Below, piece after piece: positions 17,921 through 27,980 of a stretch of 64,000 nucleotides of DNA. A program made the position numbers and the translations under genes. Source of the stretch: Psychromonas sp. SA13A (GTDB lineage Bacteria; Pseudomonadota; Gammaproteobacteria; Enterobacterales; Psychromonadaceae); contig NZ_WTKU01000004.1 of the NCBI RefSeq assembly GCF_011378715.1, forward strand, positions 182,224-246,223, read 5' to 3'. The notes below the pieces were generated by a model. It was not told the origin of the DNA and did no database searches. It worked only from the letters and a program-made list of their open reading frames with translations. How positions within the stretch are numbered: the stretch's first letter is position 1; the number at the start of each line of letters is the position of its first letter.

Positions 17921-17960
17921 AAAAAAATACCCACCAGCAATTAACTGGTAGGTATTTTAA
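17921..17960 (-). terminator. Terminator of ackA
   Basis: AAAATACC-c-ACCAG and CTGGT-a-GGTATTTT pair across a 7-base loop, with T-rich DNA following on the minus strand. It lies ~50 bp after the ackA stop. Confidence 0.75.
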
Positions 17961-18008
17961 AAATGGCCTTTGAGTCGTTAAACTATTACCTTTTAACTAT
18001 TTAATTTA

Positions 18009-19217
18009 TTAAACAGTCAATAAACGTAAAGTGTCTTTTGCAATAACCCATTCTTCATTAGTTTGAACAACCATCGCGACTGTACTACCTGATTCGCTGA
18101 TAATACCTTTATTAGATGATTTACCAAAACGGTTTGCTAGGTTTTCTTGTTCATTCACTTTAAAGCCTAATAAACCTAAACGCGCTAATGTTAATTGACG
18201 AATTGGAGCAGAGTTTTCACCGATACCGCCTGTAAATACAACAGCATCTAAACGTCCATCTAAAGCAGCAGTGTAACTTGCAATATATTTAGCTAAGCGG
18301 TAGCAGTAAAGATCCATAGCACGAGTTGCGGCTTTATCTTTTTGGTAATTATCTTCAACAAATCGGCAATCCGATGTATTTTCAGTTAATCCCAATAAAC
18401 CAGACTCTTTTGTTAGCATAGTGTGAATTTCTTCCATGCTGTAACCTAATTCGTCATGTAAGTGGAAAATGATTGCAGGATCTAAATCACCACAACGCGT
18501 TCCCATTACTAAGCCTTCCAACGGCGTCATACCCATTGACGTATCGACAGAAATACCGTTTTTAATAGCACAAACAGAACCACCGTTACCTAAGTGACAG
18601 TTGATGATATTTAACTCATTAACAGGTTTATTTAACACTTCAGCAACTTGTAATGTAATGTAGTAATGGCTAGTACCGTGCATACCGTAACGACGAACGC
18701 CATTATCACGGTAAAGTTTGTACGGAAGTGCATATAAATAAGCTTCTTCAGGTATTGTTTGGTGGAAAGCAGTATCAAACACAACCACATTTTTTAATAA
18801 AGGCAGTGCATGTTGAGCTGCACGAATACCGATCAAATGAGCTGGATTATGTAAAGGCGCTAATGACACACAATCTTCAATACCTTGGATAACAGAGTCA
18901 GTGATAACAGCAGATTCAGTGAACTGCTCACCACCGTGTACGATACGATGGCCAATAGCATATAAGTTTTCTTTTAATACAGGGTTTAACGAAAGGATTT
19001 CATTTACAATAAAAGTTAATGCTTCATCATGGGCAGCACCCGCACCTAATTCAGCTTTACCTTTTACACCTTCTAAATTCCATTTAATACTTGCATTATC
19101 TAAGTGCAAGCACTCAGAAAGACCAGAAAGTTTTTCATCACCAGTAACGGCATCAATAATGGCAAATTTCAAAGAAGAACTACCACAGTTAAGTACAAGG
19201 ATTAGCTTGCTGTCCAT
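18009..19217 (-). CDS. ackA: Acetate kinase
   Basis: 402 aa, full length. It interconverts ATP and acetate with ADP and acetyl phosphate in the cytoplasm. Landmarks are the N-terminal [14 protein letters not shown], the HRIVHGGE motif at ~90, and the [10 protein letters not shown] and FTGGIGENS segments of the ASKHA fold. The usual partner pta is not adjacent: the gene ends in its own terminator and the next genes on each side are unrelated. Ribosome site AGGATAT precedes the ATG. Pta must be elsewhere, or this is a second acetate kinase copy. Confidence 0.97.
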   Translation of the reverse strand: MDSKLILVLNCGSSSLKFAIIDAVTGDEKLSGLSECLHLDNASIKWNLEGVKGKAELGAGAAHDEALTFIVNEILSLNPVLKENLYAIGHRIVHGGEQFTESAVITDSVIQGIEDCVSLAPLHNPAHLIGIRAAQHALPLLKNVVVFDTAFHQTIPEEAYLYALPYKLYRDNGVRRYGMHGTSHYYITLQVAEVLNKPVNELNIINCHLGNGGSVCAIKNGISVDTSMGMTPLEGLVMGTRCGDLDPAIIFHLHDELGYSMEEIHTMLTKESGLLGLTENTSDCRFVEDNYQKDKAATRAMDLYCYRLAKYIASYTAALDGRLDAVVFTGGIGENSAPIRQLTLARLGLLGFKVNEQENLANRFGKSSNKGIISESGSTVAMVVQTNEEWVIAKDTLRLLTV

Positions 19218-19510
19218 TTTTATATCCTATTTATCACAAAAATAAAGGGTTAGAGCTAAAAGTTATTTCAACTCTTTAAAAGTTGTATTTTTTGGCATTA
19301 TAAAATAATAACAACAGACAGAGCCCTTGTTTTTACTACCACCAAATCAGAGGTGCGAAGCATACACGTGAAGGACATAGATCACAAAAAATAGTTTCTA
19401 AAGCATATTCCTTCTTTTAAAGAACGATTTATAGAGGTTATCCAATAAAAATGAGGCGTAAGAAGGGTTTACATAAGATTAGATTAAATTAATATAAAAA
19501 AATAATAACT
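19218..19510. other. Promoter region of ackA
   Basis: Spacer upstream of ackA. On the minus strand it includes a TTTTTTGTGATC stretch that resembles half of a CRP site. The other half does not match, so no operator is claimed. Confidence 0.4.
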
Positions 19511-19531
19511 GGTGCAGCGTTTAGCTGCACC
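19511..19531 (-). terminator. Terminator of the beta-CASP nuclease gene
   Basis: GGTGCAGC-taaac-GCTGCACC on the minus strand, a perfect 8-bp stem followed by a T-rich tail. It lies 67 bp after the stop of the gene at 19598-20995. Confidence 0.8.
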
Positions 19532-19597
19532 AAACTTGCCAAAATAGAACTAAATAATTGATATAAAACAACTCCATCAATAAAACAAAGCTTGAAA

Positions 19598-20995
19598 TCA
19601 AATGTTAATTTTCTCTGCGTAACGCACAATATGTGTTGGTATATTTAGTTGTTCTTCTATTGCTTGTTTAAAAATGCTTTGTTTATCTGGTTCACCATGT
19701 ATTAAAAACACATGTTCAATTTTTTCAAATTCACTGATCCATCCTAAAAGGTCATGTTGGTCGGCATGAGCAGAGAAACCATTCACTTTATGTATTTTTG
19801 CATTTACCTTAATATTTTCATGGTAAAGCTGAATCGAATCCACTCCGTCTATTAACTTCCTTCCCAACGTCCCTTGAACTTGATACCCAACAAATATGAC
19901 ACTATTCGTTTCATCCCATAAACGATGTTTTAAATGATGTAATATCCGTCCTCCCGTGCACATGCCACTACCTGCGATAATGATGCAACCACTTTCTATT
20001 TTGTTAATGAGTATCGATTCATTGCTTTTTAAAGCATATTGTAAATAAGGGAAGTCAAATACACTGCCATCACGATCAAGTAGTTGTTTGGCTGATTCAT
20101 TCAACTCATGGTGATGAGCGGTATAAATTTGCGTGGCGCGCATCGCCATTGGAGAATCCAAAAAGACTTGGCATTGTGGTAACTCTTTGTCGTAATACAT
20201 TTGCTTTAATAACAATAAAATTTCTTGCGAACGTTCAATAGCAAATGACGGGATCAAGACATTGCCTTTATTGTTTAAGGTATTAATTACAATTTCCTTA
20301 AACTCATCTACCGTCTCTTTTAAACCACAATGATTACGGTCACCATAAGTTGACTCAATAAATAACGCATTGGTTTGTTTAATAACACTAGGTTCAGGCA
20401 TGATTAAATCTTTACGGCCGCCTAAGTCACCAGAAAAAACCACCGACTTAGTTGTGCCAGCTTCTTCAAAATCAACTTGCACTGTACTTGAACCGAGAAT
20501 GTGTCCAGCCTGGCGAAACGTCACCTTCACATTAGGAGTCAGTTGAATACTTTTATTATGTTGTGCATATTGAATGGTTAAATCAAATACTGCTTTAGCA
20601 TCATCAATAGTATAGATAGGGGGACGAACTTTTTTTTCAGTACCCGACCGTTTTGCTTTTTTAAAAGCCAATTTGTAATCTTCTTCGGCAATTTTAGCGC
20701 TATCCATTAGCACCACTTCAGCTAAATCCATGGTGGCACGAGAAGCTACAATCTTGCCATCAAAGCCTTCTTTAACGAGTTTAGGGATGCGTCCTACATG
20801 GTCTAAATGAGCATGCGTGACTAAGATAATATTGACGCTTTTAGGATCAAAATCGAAAGGTTCATAGGTCTTTTCTTCACCCTCACCCTGAAAATAACCA
20901 CAATCAATTAATATATTTGGCCCATTTTCAAGCTGTAAGAGATGACATGAACCAGTTACTGTTTCAGCTGCACCAAATGATTGAATAAAAGCCAT
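19598..20995 (-). CDS. Metallo-beta-lactamase/beta-CASP RNase-like protein
   Basis: 465 aa with a strong ribosome site GAGGAGG. The N-terminal lactamase fold has the zinc motif HAHLDH at ~60. A beta-CASP insert follows, and the C-terminal part has IIAGSGMCTGGRILHHL and a VNGFSAHADQHDLL motif typical of the CPSF73/RNase J-like family. Such proteins cleave or trim RNA. Bacterial members of this length are found next to many kinds of gene, and the substrate here is unknown. It is monocistronic. Confidence 0.88.
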   Translation of the reverse strand: MAFIQSFGAAETVTGSCHLLQLENGPNILIDCGYFQGEGEEKTYEPFDFDPKSVNIILVTHAHLDHVGRIPKLVKEGFDGKIVASRATMDLAEVVLMDSAKIAEEDYKLAFKKAKRSGTEKKVRPPIYTIDDAKAVFDLTIQYAQHNKSIQLTPNVKVTFRQAGHILGSSTVQVDFEEAGTTKSVVFSGDLGGRKDLIMPEPSVIKQTNALFIESTYGDRNHCGLKETVDEFKEIVINTLNNKGNVLIPSFAIERSQEILLLLKQMYYDKELPQCQVFLDSPMAMRATQIYTAHHHELNESAKQLLDRDGSVFDFPYLQYALKSNESILINKIESGCIIIAGSGMCTGGRILHHLKHRLWDETNSVIFVGYQVQGTLGRKLIDGVDSIQLYHENIKVNAKIHKVNGFSAHADQHDLLGWISEFEKIEHVFLIHGEPDKQSIFKQAIEEQLNIPTHIVRYAEKINI

Positions 20996-21298
20996 AAAAC
21001 ACCTCCTCTATGAACTTGTTTACAGATTTTTGAGACTCAATAACTTAGCGGCTAAAGACATTAACTAGCTTTAACAGCTATAGTTTTTTATATAGTTTTT
21101 TGTAATATCTAATAATGACCATAGCGCATAAGTAGGTGTAAAGTTGATAGCCTGTTAGCAATTTTGCTATTCAATCATTTAATTAAAAGAGATGGATGAA
21201 AGATTGAAAAGGTAAGTAAAAGGCTAAAAAGAGGAATCCGATAGAAAGGTTAAATAAGCGAGATCCTTTATTGCAGTAATAACAATAATATTAAGCAT
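20996..21298. other. Gene-free spacer
   Basis: Promoter side of the beta-CASP gene. AT-rich; I see no operator or small gene. Confidence 0.5.
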
Positions 21299-21323
21299 AA
21301 AAAAACCGCTCGTTGAGCGGTTT
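21299..21323 (-). terminator. Terminator of potABCD
   Basis: AAACCGCTC-aac-GAGCGGTTT followed by TTTT on the minus strand, 42 bp after potD. A perfect 9-bp stem with a T-run. Confidence 0.92.
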
Positions 21324-21364
21324 AATTAATTAAGGTGTAAAAATATTATTAAGATTTACAACCT

Positions 21365-22396
21365 TTATGATTTAGTTTGTTTTAGCATTTGCCAGTATTT
21401 CTCATAGATAGCATTCGCTTCACCTAAGTCACTATGATACGAACCGTTTTTAATAACATCAGCTGGCGGTACAACCATTGGGTTATTACGCATTTCATCA
21501 CTTAACAAAGGGATAGTACCTAAGTTAGGGGTTGAATTACCTACACCTTCAATAATCATTTTTCCAATTTCAGGACGCAATATATAGTCAATAAGCTTGT
21601 GTGCATTATCTACATTTTCAGCGCCTTTAGAGATAACAAGACTGTCTACCCACAAAGTAACACCTTCTTTTGGGTAAATGTAATCAACCGTACCTAACTC
21701 AACTTGTGCCATGTAAGCTTCACCATTCCACATAACGCCCATCGGTACATTACCTTGAATAAGCGGCCCTTTTGGTGAATCAGACAAGAATAATTTCACG
21801 TTTGGTAATAACTCAACTAGTGCTTCATAAGCTTGACGAATTTCGTCTTCATTAGTGGTATTGTTTTCAAAGCCTTTCACTTTTAATGCCATTAAAAAGA
21901 TATCGCGAACATCATCTAATAACAGGATTTGATCTTTAAATTCTGGTTTCCAAAGGTCTTTCCACGACGTAATTGATGATGAATTCATCTCATCCGTATT
22001 AACCGCAATAGCCGTACTGCCCCATAGATATGGAATACTGTACTTGTTACCTGGGTCGTAAGCTTGATCCAATAAGTTTGGATCTAAGTTACCCAGGTTT
22101 TTTAATTTAGATTTATCAATAGGCTGTATAAGATCAGCACGTTTTAAACGTTCGATAAAAAAGGTTGTAGGCACCGCTAAATCATAACCTTTACCGTTCA
22201 CTAATTGTAATTTAGCGAACATAGTTTCATTGCTATCAAAGGTAGCCACTTCAACTTTAATGCCCGTTTCTTTAGTAAACGATTTAAGTACTTTATCTGG
22301 AATGTAATCAGCCCAGTTATACAACACGACTTTTTCTTCTGCAATTGCTGAAAAACTAAGCATCATTGCGGCGGTTACTGTTAACCATTTTTTCAT
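21365..22396 (-). CDS. potD: Spermidine/putrescine-binding periplasmic protein
   Basis: 343 aa, close to E. coli PotD (348). The N-terminal signal peptide ends around SFSAIAEE. The mature N-terminus VVLYNWADYIPDKVL is the PotD/PotF signature. The WGSTAIAVN and GVMWNGEAYMAQ segments line the polyamine pocket in this family. It is the last gene of a potABCD operon, 2 bp after potC. It captures polyamines in the periplasm and delivers them to PotBC. Confidence 0.95.
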   Translation of the reverse strand: MKKWLTVTAAMMLSFSAIAEEKVVLYNWADYIPDKVLKSFTKETGIKVEVATFDSNETMFAKLQLVNGKGYDLAVPTTFFIERLKRADLIQPIDKSKLKNLGNLDPNLLDQAYDPGNKYSIPYLWGSTAIAVNTDEMNSSSITSWKDLWKPEFKDQILLLDDVRDIFLMALKVKGFENNTTNEDEIRQAYEALVELLPNVKLFLSDSPKGPLIQGNVPMGVMWNGEAYMAQVELGTVDYIYPKEGVTLWVDSLVISKGAENVDNAHKLIDYILRPEIGKMIIEGVGNSTPNLGTIPLLSDEMRNNPMVVPPADVIKNGSYHSDLGEANAIYEKYWQMLKQTKS

Positions 22397-22398
22397 TA

Positions 22399-23169
22399 TT
22401 AATTTCCTTTTTTACGTAGCAATAGCTGCGATATTACAATTAAGACTACTGACCCAACAAAGAGTAAAGTAGAGATAGCATTAACCTCTGGCGACACACC
22501 AACACGGACCATGGAATATATTTTAAGTGGTAATATTTCATAGCCTGGCCCCGTTACAAAGGAACTCACAATCACATCATCGATGGATAACGTGAAACTT
22601 AACAACCAACCCGATGCTACCGCTGGTAATACCATTGGTAGGATAATTTTACTAAACACCTGCCATTCGTTAGCCCCCAAATCGCGCGCTGCTTCCGTGA
22701 CCGACATATCCATGCCTTTTAAGCGAGAGAAAACACTAATGATCACAAATGGCAAACAGAAAGTAATGTGTGCAATTAAAAGCGAAATATAGCCGAGTTC
22801 AATACCCAAAGTAACAAATAAAATAAGTAAGGCAATCGCCATCACAATGTCCGGTGTTAACATGCTTACAAACACCAGCGAAGAGACCGCACCTTTACCA
22901 TAAAAACGATAACGTTGTAATGCAACTGCCGCTAAAGTACCAATCACAGTTGCAGCTGTAGCACTGGTCAATCCAACTTGTAAGGTGTGCCAACCCGCTT
23001 CCATTAACGAATCATTTTCAAATAACTTCTCGTACCATTTATAGGTAAAACCACTCCATTTATTACCGTAGCGAGACTCGTTAAAAGAGTTAACCACTAA
23101 AATAAAAATAGGTGTGTACACATAGCAAAGTACTAGCCCGATAAACCCTAATCTAAAAATTCGAGTCAT
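22399..23169 (-). CDS. potC: Spermidine/putrescine ABC permease PotC
   Basis: 256 aa with six membrane segments. The EAA-type loop reads SVTEAARDLGANEWQVFSKI at ~150-170 and contacts the PotA ATPase. Its start overlaps the end of potB by 17 bp, showing translational coupling. It forms the inner-membrane channel with PotB. Confidence 0.95.
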   Translation of the reverse strand: MTRIFRLGFIGLVLCYVYTPIFILVVNSFNESRYGNKWSGFTYKWYEKLFENDSLMEAGWHTLQVGLTSATAATVIGTLAAVALQRYRFYGKGAVSSLVFVSMLTPDIVMAIALLILFVTLGIELGYISLLIAHITFCLPFVIISVFSRLKGMDMSVTEAARDLGANEWQVFSKIILPMVLPAVASGWLLSFTLSIDDVIVSSFVTGPGYEILPLKIYSMVRVGVSPEVNAISTLLFVGSVVLIVISQLLLRKKGN

Positions 23170-24025
23170 TGATGCCCCCTTCGCGATTCGACATTTTTGT
23201 CGCTCGGTAATAAAGCCAAAGCATAAATGATAATAATAAAATCATTAAAATACTCAATGCGGCACCAAATGGCCAATCACGTGTTTGTATAAACTGGTTC
23301 TTAATGACATTGCCCAATAACGCATGCTTTGAACCGCCCAATAAATCCGCCACAAAAAACATGCCCATGGCTGGCAAAACCACCATCAAACACCCGGCAA
23401 TAATACCCGGCAGTGTTAATGGTAAAGTAATGCGCATTAAACGTTGGCTTGCACTCGCACCGAGGTCTTTAGCCGCATCTAACAATTTAAAATCTAATCG
23501 CTCCATAGAGGAATAAATAGGTAATATCATAAAAGGTAACAGGATATAACTGAGACCAAAAATAACCGCAAATTGGCTATATAACATGTCCAATGGTTTA
23601 TCAATCAAACCGATAAATTGCAGTGCTTCATTAATTAAGCCTTTTTTACCTAACAAAAATTGGATCGCATAAATACGTACCAAAGAATTTGTCCAAAATG
23701 GCACAATTAACAGAAACAACACAATGCCACGCCAGCGTTTTGGTAATGACATCAAGCACATCACAAAAGGATAGGCGATGGCTAAACAGATCACAGCTGT
23801 TATCATCGACATCGACAGTGAATCCCACAACAATGCAATAAAGGTCGGATCGAAAACGCTTTTCCAACCTTCTAGGCTAAATTTATACTGTATTAAAAAA
23901 TCAGCATCACGAGTTAAGAAACTGGTCACTAAAACCATCAAGCTCGGCACTAGAACAAACAGTGCTAGCCAGCTTGTAGCAAGACCAATAGCCCAAAAAC
24001 GAAACTGATTAAATTGTTTGTTCAT
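23153..24025 (-). CDS. potB: Spermidine/putrescine ABC permease PotB
   Basis: 290 aa, six membrane segments, EAA-type loop [19 protein letters not shown] at ~180-200. Its first 17 bp overlap the end of potA. Length and order match E. coli potABCD. Confidence 0.95.
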   Translation of the reverse strand: MNKQFNQFRFWAIGLATSWLALFVLVPSLMVLVTSFLTRDADFLIQYKFSLEGWKSVFDPTFIALLWDSLSMSMITAVICLAIAYPFVMCLMSLPKRWRGIVLFLLIVPFWTNSLVRIYAIQFLLGKKGLINEALQFIGLIDKPLDMLYSQFAVIFGLSYILLPFMILPIYSSMERLDFKLLDAAKDLGASASQRLMRITLPLTLPGIIAGCLMVVLPAMGMFFVADLLGGSKHALLGNVIKNQFIQTRDWPFGAALSILMILLLSFMLWLYYRATKMSNREGGINDSNF

Positions 24026-25121
24026 ATGGCAATACCACTTCCCAACCGGTTATCCATTGCAATGCGACTTTTTGACCTAAGCGGTAGTCAAAGTCGGGAT
24101 CATCTTCATCAAAAAACTCACTGGCAATCACATTGGTGCCAGTAGATAAACGAATATAAGAATCTAAGGTTTTCCCTTTATAGTTACATTCGTGAATATG
24201 CCCTTCTATGTGCACAGTATTCGACGCTAATTCAGGTTTAGTTAAGCGTACATCTTCAGGGCGAAGTAATACGTGTACTTTGTCATTCGCGACAAAAGGA
24301 TAATCCGTTTGCACAACCCAATCAGCACCTTCAGCAACCACTTCAACGTGTTTTTCATCAATGCGACGCACCACATGACCATCAAATTGGTTAATTTCAC
24401 CAATAAAGCGTGCCACAAAGAGATTGACCGGCGTTTCATAGATTTCACGCGGAGTGCCAATTTGCTGTACCTTGCCTTTGTTTAATACCACGATGCGATC
24501 TGACATCGACAACGCTTCTTCTTGGTCGTGCGTAACATAAACAAAGGTGATGTTAAGTTGACGTTGTAATCGCTTTAACTCTATTTGCATTTCTTGACGT
24601 AATTTGTAATCAAGCGCACTCAACGACTCGTCTAACAATAATAAACGCGGGCGATTAACCACAGCGCGCGCAATAGCCACACGTTGTTGTTGTCCACCGG
24701 ATAATTGATGTGGTTTACGCTGAGCAAAACTTTCTAAACGCACCATACGTAATGCTTCAAGTACACGGTCATTAATTTCTGCCTTGGGTACTTTATGCAT
24801 GATCAAACCGAACGCGATATTGTCATACACTGTCATATGAGGAAATAAAGCATAACTTTGGAACACGGTATTCACGGGGCGATGTTCAGCCTTAAGAATA
24901 GAGATATCTTTTTCATCAAGCATTACTTGCCCTTGGTCTTCTTTTTCAAAACCAGCAATAATACGTAGCACTGTCGTTTTACCACAGCCTGATGGACCTA
25001 ATAAGGTAAGAAACTCACCGTCGTAAATTGTAAGATCTAACGCATCTAAAACCGTATTATCGGCATACGTTTTACTGACCCCAGAAAGTTGTAAAAGAGG
25101 TTGGCACCCAGTCACATTCAA
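24009..25121 (-). CDS. potA: Spermidine/putrescine ABC ATPase PotA
   Basis: 370 aa. Walker [10 protein letters not shown], signature LSGGQQQR, Walker B LLLLDES with Ser in place of the usual Pro-preceded catalytic motif (DESLSAL), H-loop VTHDQEEA. The C-terminal ~120 residues form the TOBE regulatory domain (LLRPEDVRL). It is the first gene of potABCD and drives polyamine import. Two palindromes upstream (25160-25186 and 25244-25260) are candidates for its control. Confidence 0.95.
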   Translation of the reverse strand: MNVTGCQPLLQLSGVSKTYADNTVLDALDLTIYDGEFLTLLGPSGCGKTTVLRIIAGFEKEDQGQVMLDEKDISILKAEHRPVNTVFQSYALFPHMTVYDNIAFGLIMHKVPKAEINDRVLEALRMVRLESFAQRKPHQLSGGQQQRVAIARAVVNRPRLLLLDESLSALDYKLRQEMQIELKRLQRQLNITFVYVTHDQEEALSMSDRIVVLNKGKVQQIGTPREIYETPVNLFVARFIGEINQFDGHVVRRIDEKHVEVVAEGADWVVQTDYPFVANDKVHVLLRPEDVRLTKPELASNTVHIEGHIHECNYKGKTLDSYIRLSTGTNVIASEFFDEDDPDFDYRLGQKVALQWITGWEVVLPYEQTI

Positions 25122-25159
25122 TATTCCAAATATATAGCCATAATGGCAGTTAACATCAT

Positions 25160-25186
25160 CTTAAGTTTTTCGCTTAAGCGCTTAAG
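25160..25186. promoter_or_regulatory. Triple CTTAAG palindromic cluster upstream of potA
   Basis: The hexamer CTTAAG occurs at 25160, 25173 and 25181; the last two form the perfect 14-bp palindrome CTTAAGCGCTTAAG. It lies 39-65 bp before potA, a plausible operator position. No regulator is known from the window. Confidence 0.4.
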
Positions 25187-25243
25187 AACTCACATTAAAA
25201 ACAAGTCTTTATTTTGTTCATGTTGCAATCTTTAACGTAGATC

Positions 25244-25260
25244 ACAATCGGCGCGATTGT
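25244..25260. promoter_or_regulatory. Palindrome upstream of potA
   Basis: ACAATCG-gcg-CGATTGT, a perfect 7-bp dyad 123 bp before potA. This is the size and symmetry of a LacI- or GntR-type operator. The function is inferred only. The rest of the 580-bp spacer to 25703 shows no gene. Confidence 0.4.
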
Positions 25261-25645
25261 ACCTACATATCAATCAAACTCAATAAAAAATCAAAGCAAA
25301 TAACAAATTATTTTCGCACTATTATTTACAGTAAAATGTTTAAAAAACAAACAAAAATTTTTATAAATAAAATCGACAAATACAATCATTTTATCACTAT
25401 TGAATTGGAGCAATGTCTGAGATTAATCGTGCTTAACCATATGAGAAGTGAATAAGTGCACAATTAATATACCTCATAACAGCAGTACATAAATTAACCG
25501 TTAATATTTGGTATTGCGCTATCGAGTTGAATACGTAAAGAGCGAAATGAGGATTAAGTGGAATAGGTACAGTTTGAAATAGATATAGAGAAAGTAGGTA
25601 TAGTGTGAGAGGTATAGTACAAAATAGATAAATAATTAAATGAAA

Positions 25646-25677
25646 CCGTACTGCTGTTAATCAGGTAGCAATACGGT
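25646..25677 (-). terminator. Probable terminator of the NCS2 permease gene
   Basis: ACCGTA-TTGCT and AGCAG-TACGGT can pair with one mismatch, followed on the minus strand by a T-rich tail (TTTCATTTAATTATTT). It lies 27 bp after the stop. The stem is imperfect. Confidence 0.5.
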
Positions 25678-25703
25678 TGTCGATAGCAAGTTACAAACTT
25701 GTT

Positions 25704-27086
25704 TTAATCTTTGTTTTGCTTTGGTTCTTCAGGTAAAACTAAGTTTAAGAATATCGCCGTAATACCACCCGCCGCCATCCCAGAAGATAAAATACTTTTC
25801 ACCCAGTCCGGCATGAACTGAAGAATTTCAGGGTTCTGCCCAATGCCTAATCCCATTGAAAATGATAGAGCCATGATTAAAATAGCACGGCGATCCAGAT
25901 CACAACGAGAAATGATACGAATACCTGAAGCAGCAATGGTACCAAACATAACCACCGTCGCTCCACCTAATACTGGCTCAGGAATTAATTGTACTAAGTT
26001 AGCAACACCAGGAAATAAACCAAGTAACACCAACATACCCGCCACAAAATAACCGATGTAACGACTTGCTACACCCGTTAGCTGAATAATTCCGTTGTTT
26101 TGGCTAAAGGTAGAATTAGGGAAGCTATTTAATAACGAAGCGATAGCCGAGTTCAAACCATCTGCTAATACACCGCCTTTTATACGTTTCAAATAAAGTG
26201 GGCCAGAAACCGGTTGCTCAGATGTTTCAGAGGTTGCTGTTATGTCTCCGATCGCCTCTAATGACGTCACCGCAAATACAATCACCAAGGGAATTAATAA
26301 TCCCCAATCGAAGCCTAAACCATATTGCATCACCGACGGAACTGCGATTAAAGCTGTTTCAGGCGCATCCGTTGTGTTTAACATACCCATAAACCAAGCT
26401 AATACCGTGCCTGCTATCATGGCAATAACGATCGATGAAACACGTAAATAAGGATGCTTTACGCGATTCAATAACACAATAAAGCCTAATACTGTTCCCG
26501 CTAGCATTAAATTATCAAGGCTACCGAAACTACCATCTTCAATCGCTGCATAACCCCCTCCCATGGAGGTTAAACCAATTTGGATCAATGTCAGACCAAT
26601 CAGCGTAACAACAATGCCTGATACAAGCGGTGTAATAATGCGTTGCGTATGTTGTAGCACACGGGAGATAAATACTTCGGTTAATGAGGCAAATAGAATT
26701 GTACCGAAAATAGCAGCCATCATAGTACTAATATCGGCACCACCCGCTTTAAGCGCTAAGCCAGCACCAATGATCGGACCTAAAAAATTAAAACTAGTAC
26801 CTTGTATTGATAATAAGCCAGAGCCTATCGGACCAAAGGTACGAATTTGAATAAAAGAAGCAATGCCGGATGCAAATAACGACATGCTAACGATGGTATT
26901 AGTATCGCTGGCAGGTAAACCCAATGCTTGGCATATAATTAAAGAGGGAGTGATCACTGCAACAAACATAGCTAATAAATGTTGAGTCGCTGCAAAAAGT
27001 GTTTCAGGCAGTGGCGGACGATCATCTAAACGATATATAAGATCAGAATTTCGTTGTGTTTTAGTCTTACTATGCTGTTCAAGCAT
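25704..27086 (-). CDS. NCS2 nucleobase permease, xanthine/uracil type
   Basis: 460 aa, the length of E. coli XanP/XanQ, with about 12-14 membrane helices. The N-terminal [20 protein letters not shown] contains the conserved His of the NAT/NCS2 family, and [10 protein letters not shown] matches the family signature (QNxGxxxxTG). It should import a purine base, most likely xanthine or uric acid, with H+ or Na+. A 41-residue membrane peptide is encoded 22 bp upstream. No purine riboswitch was recognised in the leader. Confidence 0.9.
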   Translation of the reverse strand: MLEQHSKTKTQRNSDLIYRLDDRPPLPETLFAATQHLLAMFVAVITPSLIICQALGLPASDTNTIVSMSLFASGIASFIQIRTFGPIGSGLLSIQGTSFNFLGPIIGAGLALKAGGADISTMMAAIFGTILFASLTEVFISRVLQHTQRIITPLVSGIVVTLIGLTLIQIGLTSMGGGYAAIEDGSFGSLDNLMLAGTVLGFIVLLNRVKHPYLRVSSIVIAMIAGTVLAWFMGMLNTTDAPETALIAVPSVMQYGLGFDWGLLIPLVIVFAVTSLEAIGDITATSETSEQPVSGPLYLKRIKGGVLADGLNSAIASLLNSFPNSTFSQNNGIIQLTGVASRYIGYFVAGMLVLLGLFPGVANLVQLIPEPVLGGATVVMFGTIAASGIRIISRCDLDRRAILIMALSFSMGLGIGQNPEILQFMPDWVKSILSSGMAAGGITAIFLNLVLPEEPKQNKD

Positions 27087-27108
27087 GGTGTTTGTATCCT
27101 TGGTATAT

Positions 27109-27234
27109 TTACCTTTTAACTATTTTTGTAAAATTAATCACCTCATCTATCGCGCTTGTAGTTGCAAATAAAAGAGCAAGGAACAATAGCCAAAAAGCAC
27201 CGATAGCGATTGATGTGATTTTTGAGTGCGTCAT
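27109..27234 (-). CDS. Candidate 41-aa single-pass membrane peptide upstream of the NCS2 gene
   Basis: ATG at 27234, stop at 27109, ending 22 bp before the permease start on the same strand. The peptide has a polar N-terminus (MTHSKITS), one hydrophobic helix (residues ~9-27, [15 protein letters not shown]) and a charged tail ending KIVKR. That is a realistic small membrane protein. A clear ribosome site is lacking, so translation is uncertain. It could be a small partner of the permease, or a leader peptide. Confidence 0.45.
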   Translation of the reverse strand: MTHSKITSIAIGAFWLLFLALLFATTSAIDEVINFTKIVKR

Positions 27235-27944
27235 TTGAGGTTAATTTTTCTAACAAATAAAATATTTAAATGGTAGTGAGTATTTCTTGATCCCTACAGA
27301 ATGCGCTGAATGGGCACCTATCTGTGAAGGCTGGATAATTCTGTGATTGCTGTTACTCAGAACCAGACCAACATCAGGAGAAATGAAAGTGGTTTAAATC
27401 CGGCGCTATTTTAATTCGCTTTTGATAAATAGCAAACAATAGTGAAAATACTCTGGGAAATAATCAATAGATATCAATGTAATACAATAAAATAATGTTA
27501 TTAAATTGTTAACAAATGATAGCTGTAAGATGAAGGTTAAAACAATTGCAGATTGTTAACTTATATACATAACTTGGTGAGCTTAAGGTCAGGCTTATAC
27601 CTTTTAATTAAACAGGTTTTATATTAAAACTAACATTAAGACAATCAGTTCTAAGATGAAAACATATTTAATAGGGTTAGCGAAACAGCATTAAGCGATG
27701 TATGGTATTAACGGTGAATCGGCTAAATCCAGTTCAACTTCACAATAGTTTAGATTCAGACTGTTCAGCCTCACACAACAGAATAAACAAAACTTTAACC
27801 TAAATTTAACATCTATATTGGTTGAAACTGATTTTTAATCCATAAAAATCAAAGAAAATAGTCAATAACACTGGCTTAAATCATTTACACTATTTATGCT
27901 GAATATGCTTTGACTTTAAACAACTAATCTCTCTGCATATTTTA
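27235..27944. other. Long spacer between divergent transporter genes
   Basis: About 710 bp between the NCS2 unit and the sodium:alanine symporter. AT-rich, with promoters for both by inference. I found no further gene, stable hairpin or convincing regulator site. Confidence 0.5.
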
Positions 27945-27980
27945 TATAAGGAAATTAACATGTATAAGGAAATAAACATG
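27945..27980 (+). repeat. 18-bp tandem duplication of ribosome site plus start codon
   Basis: Units TATAAGGAAATTAACATG and TATAAGGAAATAAACATG are adjacent and differ by one base. Each carries AAGGA and an ATG in the same frame, so the symporter mRNA has two equivalent starts six codons apart. Confidence 0.9.

Noticed and set aside
19360..19400. CRP site before ackA
   Set aside because: Only one half-site (TGTGA) is present; the partner does not match at the required spacing.
27087..27959. Purine riboswitch before the nucleobase permease
   Set aside because: The conserved loop sequences of the purine aptamer were not found on the minus strand.
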